Origin: Verrucomicrobia bacterium TMED56
GTDB lineage: Bacteria; Verrucomicrobiota; Verrucomicrobiia; Opitutales; Seribacteraceae
DNA length: 14,817 nucleotides
Assembly: GCA_002167265.1 (NCBI GenBank)
Contig: NHDJ01000018.1
Span: 14,039-28,855, forward strand
Direction: 5' to 3'
Shown: one piece after another, positions 14,567 through 14,817 of the stretch
Layout of the letters: each line of letters begins with the position of its first letter
Position numbering within the stretch: the stretch's first letter is position 1
The notes under the pieces: generated by a model
What the model was told of the DNA's origin: nothing
Database searches by the model: none
What the model saw: the letters and a program-made list of their open reading frames with translations, nothing else
Position numbers and translations under genes: made by a program

Positions 14567-14817
14567 TTACTTCCTGCGGGCTATCCAAAACCTGCAGTCA
14601 TCTGAATATTTATGCACTAATTTCGACTCTTCACAGATCTTGGATTTAAGAAGATCACGCTCAACAGAAAAACCCGTGTTGCTCAAATCCAATCGGACAT
14701 CAGCAACTTCTGGGACATGAATGTAAAGCATTCCTTTATCCGTCTCTTCAAAACGATCACCAAATTCCAAAAGTTCCTGGTTTTGCTCTCCTTTTTTCCA
14801 TCTCTTTTTTTCCGATA
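14567..14817 (-). CDS. C-terminal part of an unrecognised protein, running off the right edge
   Basis: The frame is open from the right edge of the window to a TAA at 14567-14569, giving at least 82 residues. The internal TTG at 14770 is probably not the start, because the frame continues upstream to the edge with Lys- and Arg-rich sequence (SEKKRWKKGEQNQELLEF). The visible part is hydrophilic, with LYIHVPEVADVRLDLSNTGF and an end of CRFWIARRK; two cysteines are present. I do not recognise a family. Its stop lies one base from the convergent dapF stop, in keeping with the other convergent pair here, which favours a real gene. Most of it is probably outside the window. Confidence 0.5.
   Translation of the reverse strand, partial: SEKKRWKKGEQNQELLEFGDRFEETDKGMLYIHVPEVADVRLDLSNTGFSVERDLLKSKICEESKLVHKYSDDCRFWIARRK

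Noticed and set aside
1..14817. Defence, phage, CRISPR or mobile-element system
   Set aside because: No repeats with spacers, transposase or integrase motifs, terminal repeats or toxin-antitoxin-like pairs were seen; every large frame matches a chromosomal housekeeping or lineage-typical gene.

Overview
The window comes from a Gram-negative, diaminopimelate-type bacterium with moderate-to-low GC content. It is most likely a member of Verrucomicrobiota, probably the Opitutales/Puniceicoccales side. The clues are a DUF5069 protein, a solitary pseudopilin with a C-terminal WTRG/GGHVLF-type module, an RNase HIII beside an RNase HII, and Mpl. This placement is by eye, without any database search. 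The region is dense housekeeping chromosome. No rRNA, tRNA, CRISPR array, insertion sequence, phage gene or integration site was seen.

Layout: (1) Bases 40-4528, minus strand, hold five tightly packed genes transcribed right to left: rnhC, rnhB, pdxJ, acpS, nnr. The gaps are 13 and 23 bases, followed by TGATG and ATGA stop/start overlaps, so this looks like one operon. It joins RNA-DNA hybrid removal, vitamin B6 synthesis, acyl-carrier-protein activation and NAD(P)HX repair. (2) mutY (plus) diverges from rnhC and converges on mpl (minus); their stop codons touch with no base between. (3) An 86-base divergent gap separates mpl from purD. (4) From purD to dapF, seven plus-strand genes follow with gaps of 17-51 bases: purD, a low-molecular-weight protein phosphatase, glyA, a type IV pilin-like protein, an RNase R-family gene, a DUF5069 gene and dapF. 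(5) A partial unrecognised minus-strand ORF runs off the right edge and converges on dapF with one base between the stops.

Functional links: GlyA supplies glycine and one-carbon units to purine synthesis, where PurD uses glycine. GlyA needs PLP, which PdxJ helps make. DapF and Mpl both concern meso-diaminopimelate, as synthesis and as murein tripeptide recycling. RnhB, RnhC and MutY all maintain genome integrity.

The most notable observation is that the DapF homologue keeps the surrounding family motifs but has serine at both positions of the catalytic cysteine pair (S72 and S220). Secondary points are: a MutY with a lysine-coding A-run and an apparently altered 8-oxoG recognition loop; adjacent rnhB and rnhC; an RNase R lacking the usual N-terminal helix-turn-helix and starting at TTG; and a general lack of Shine-Dalgarno sequences.
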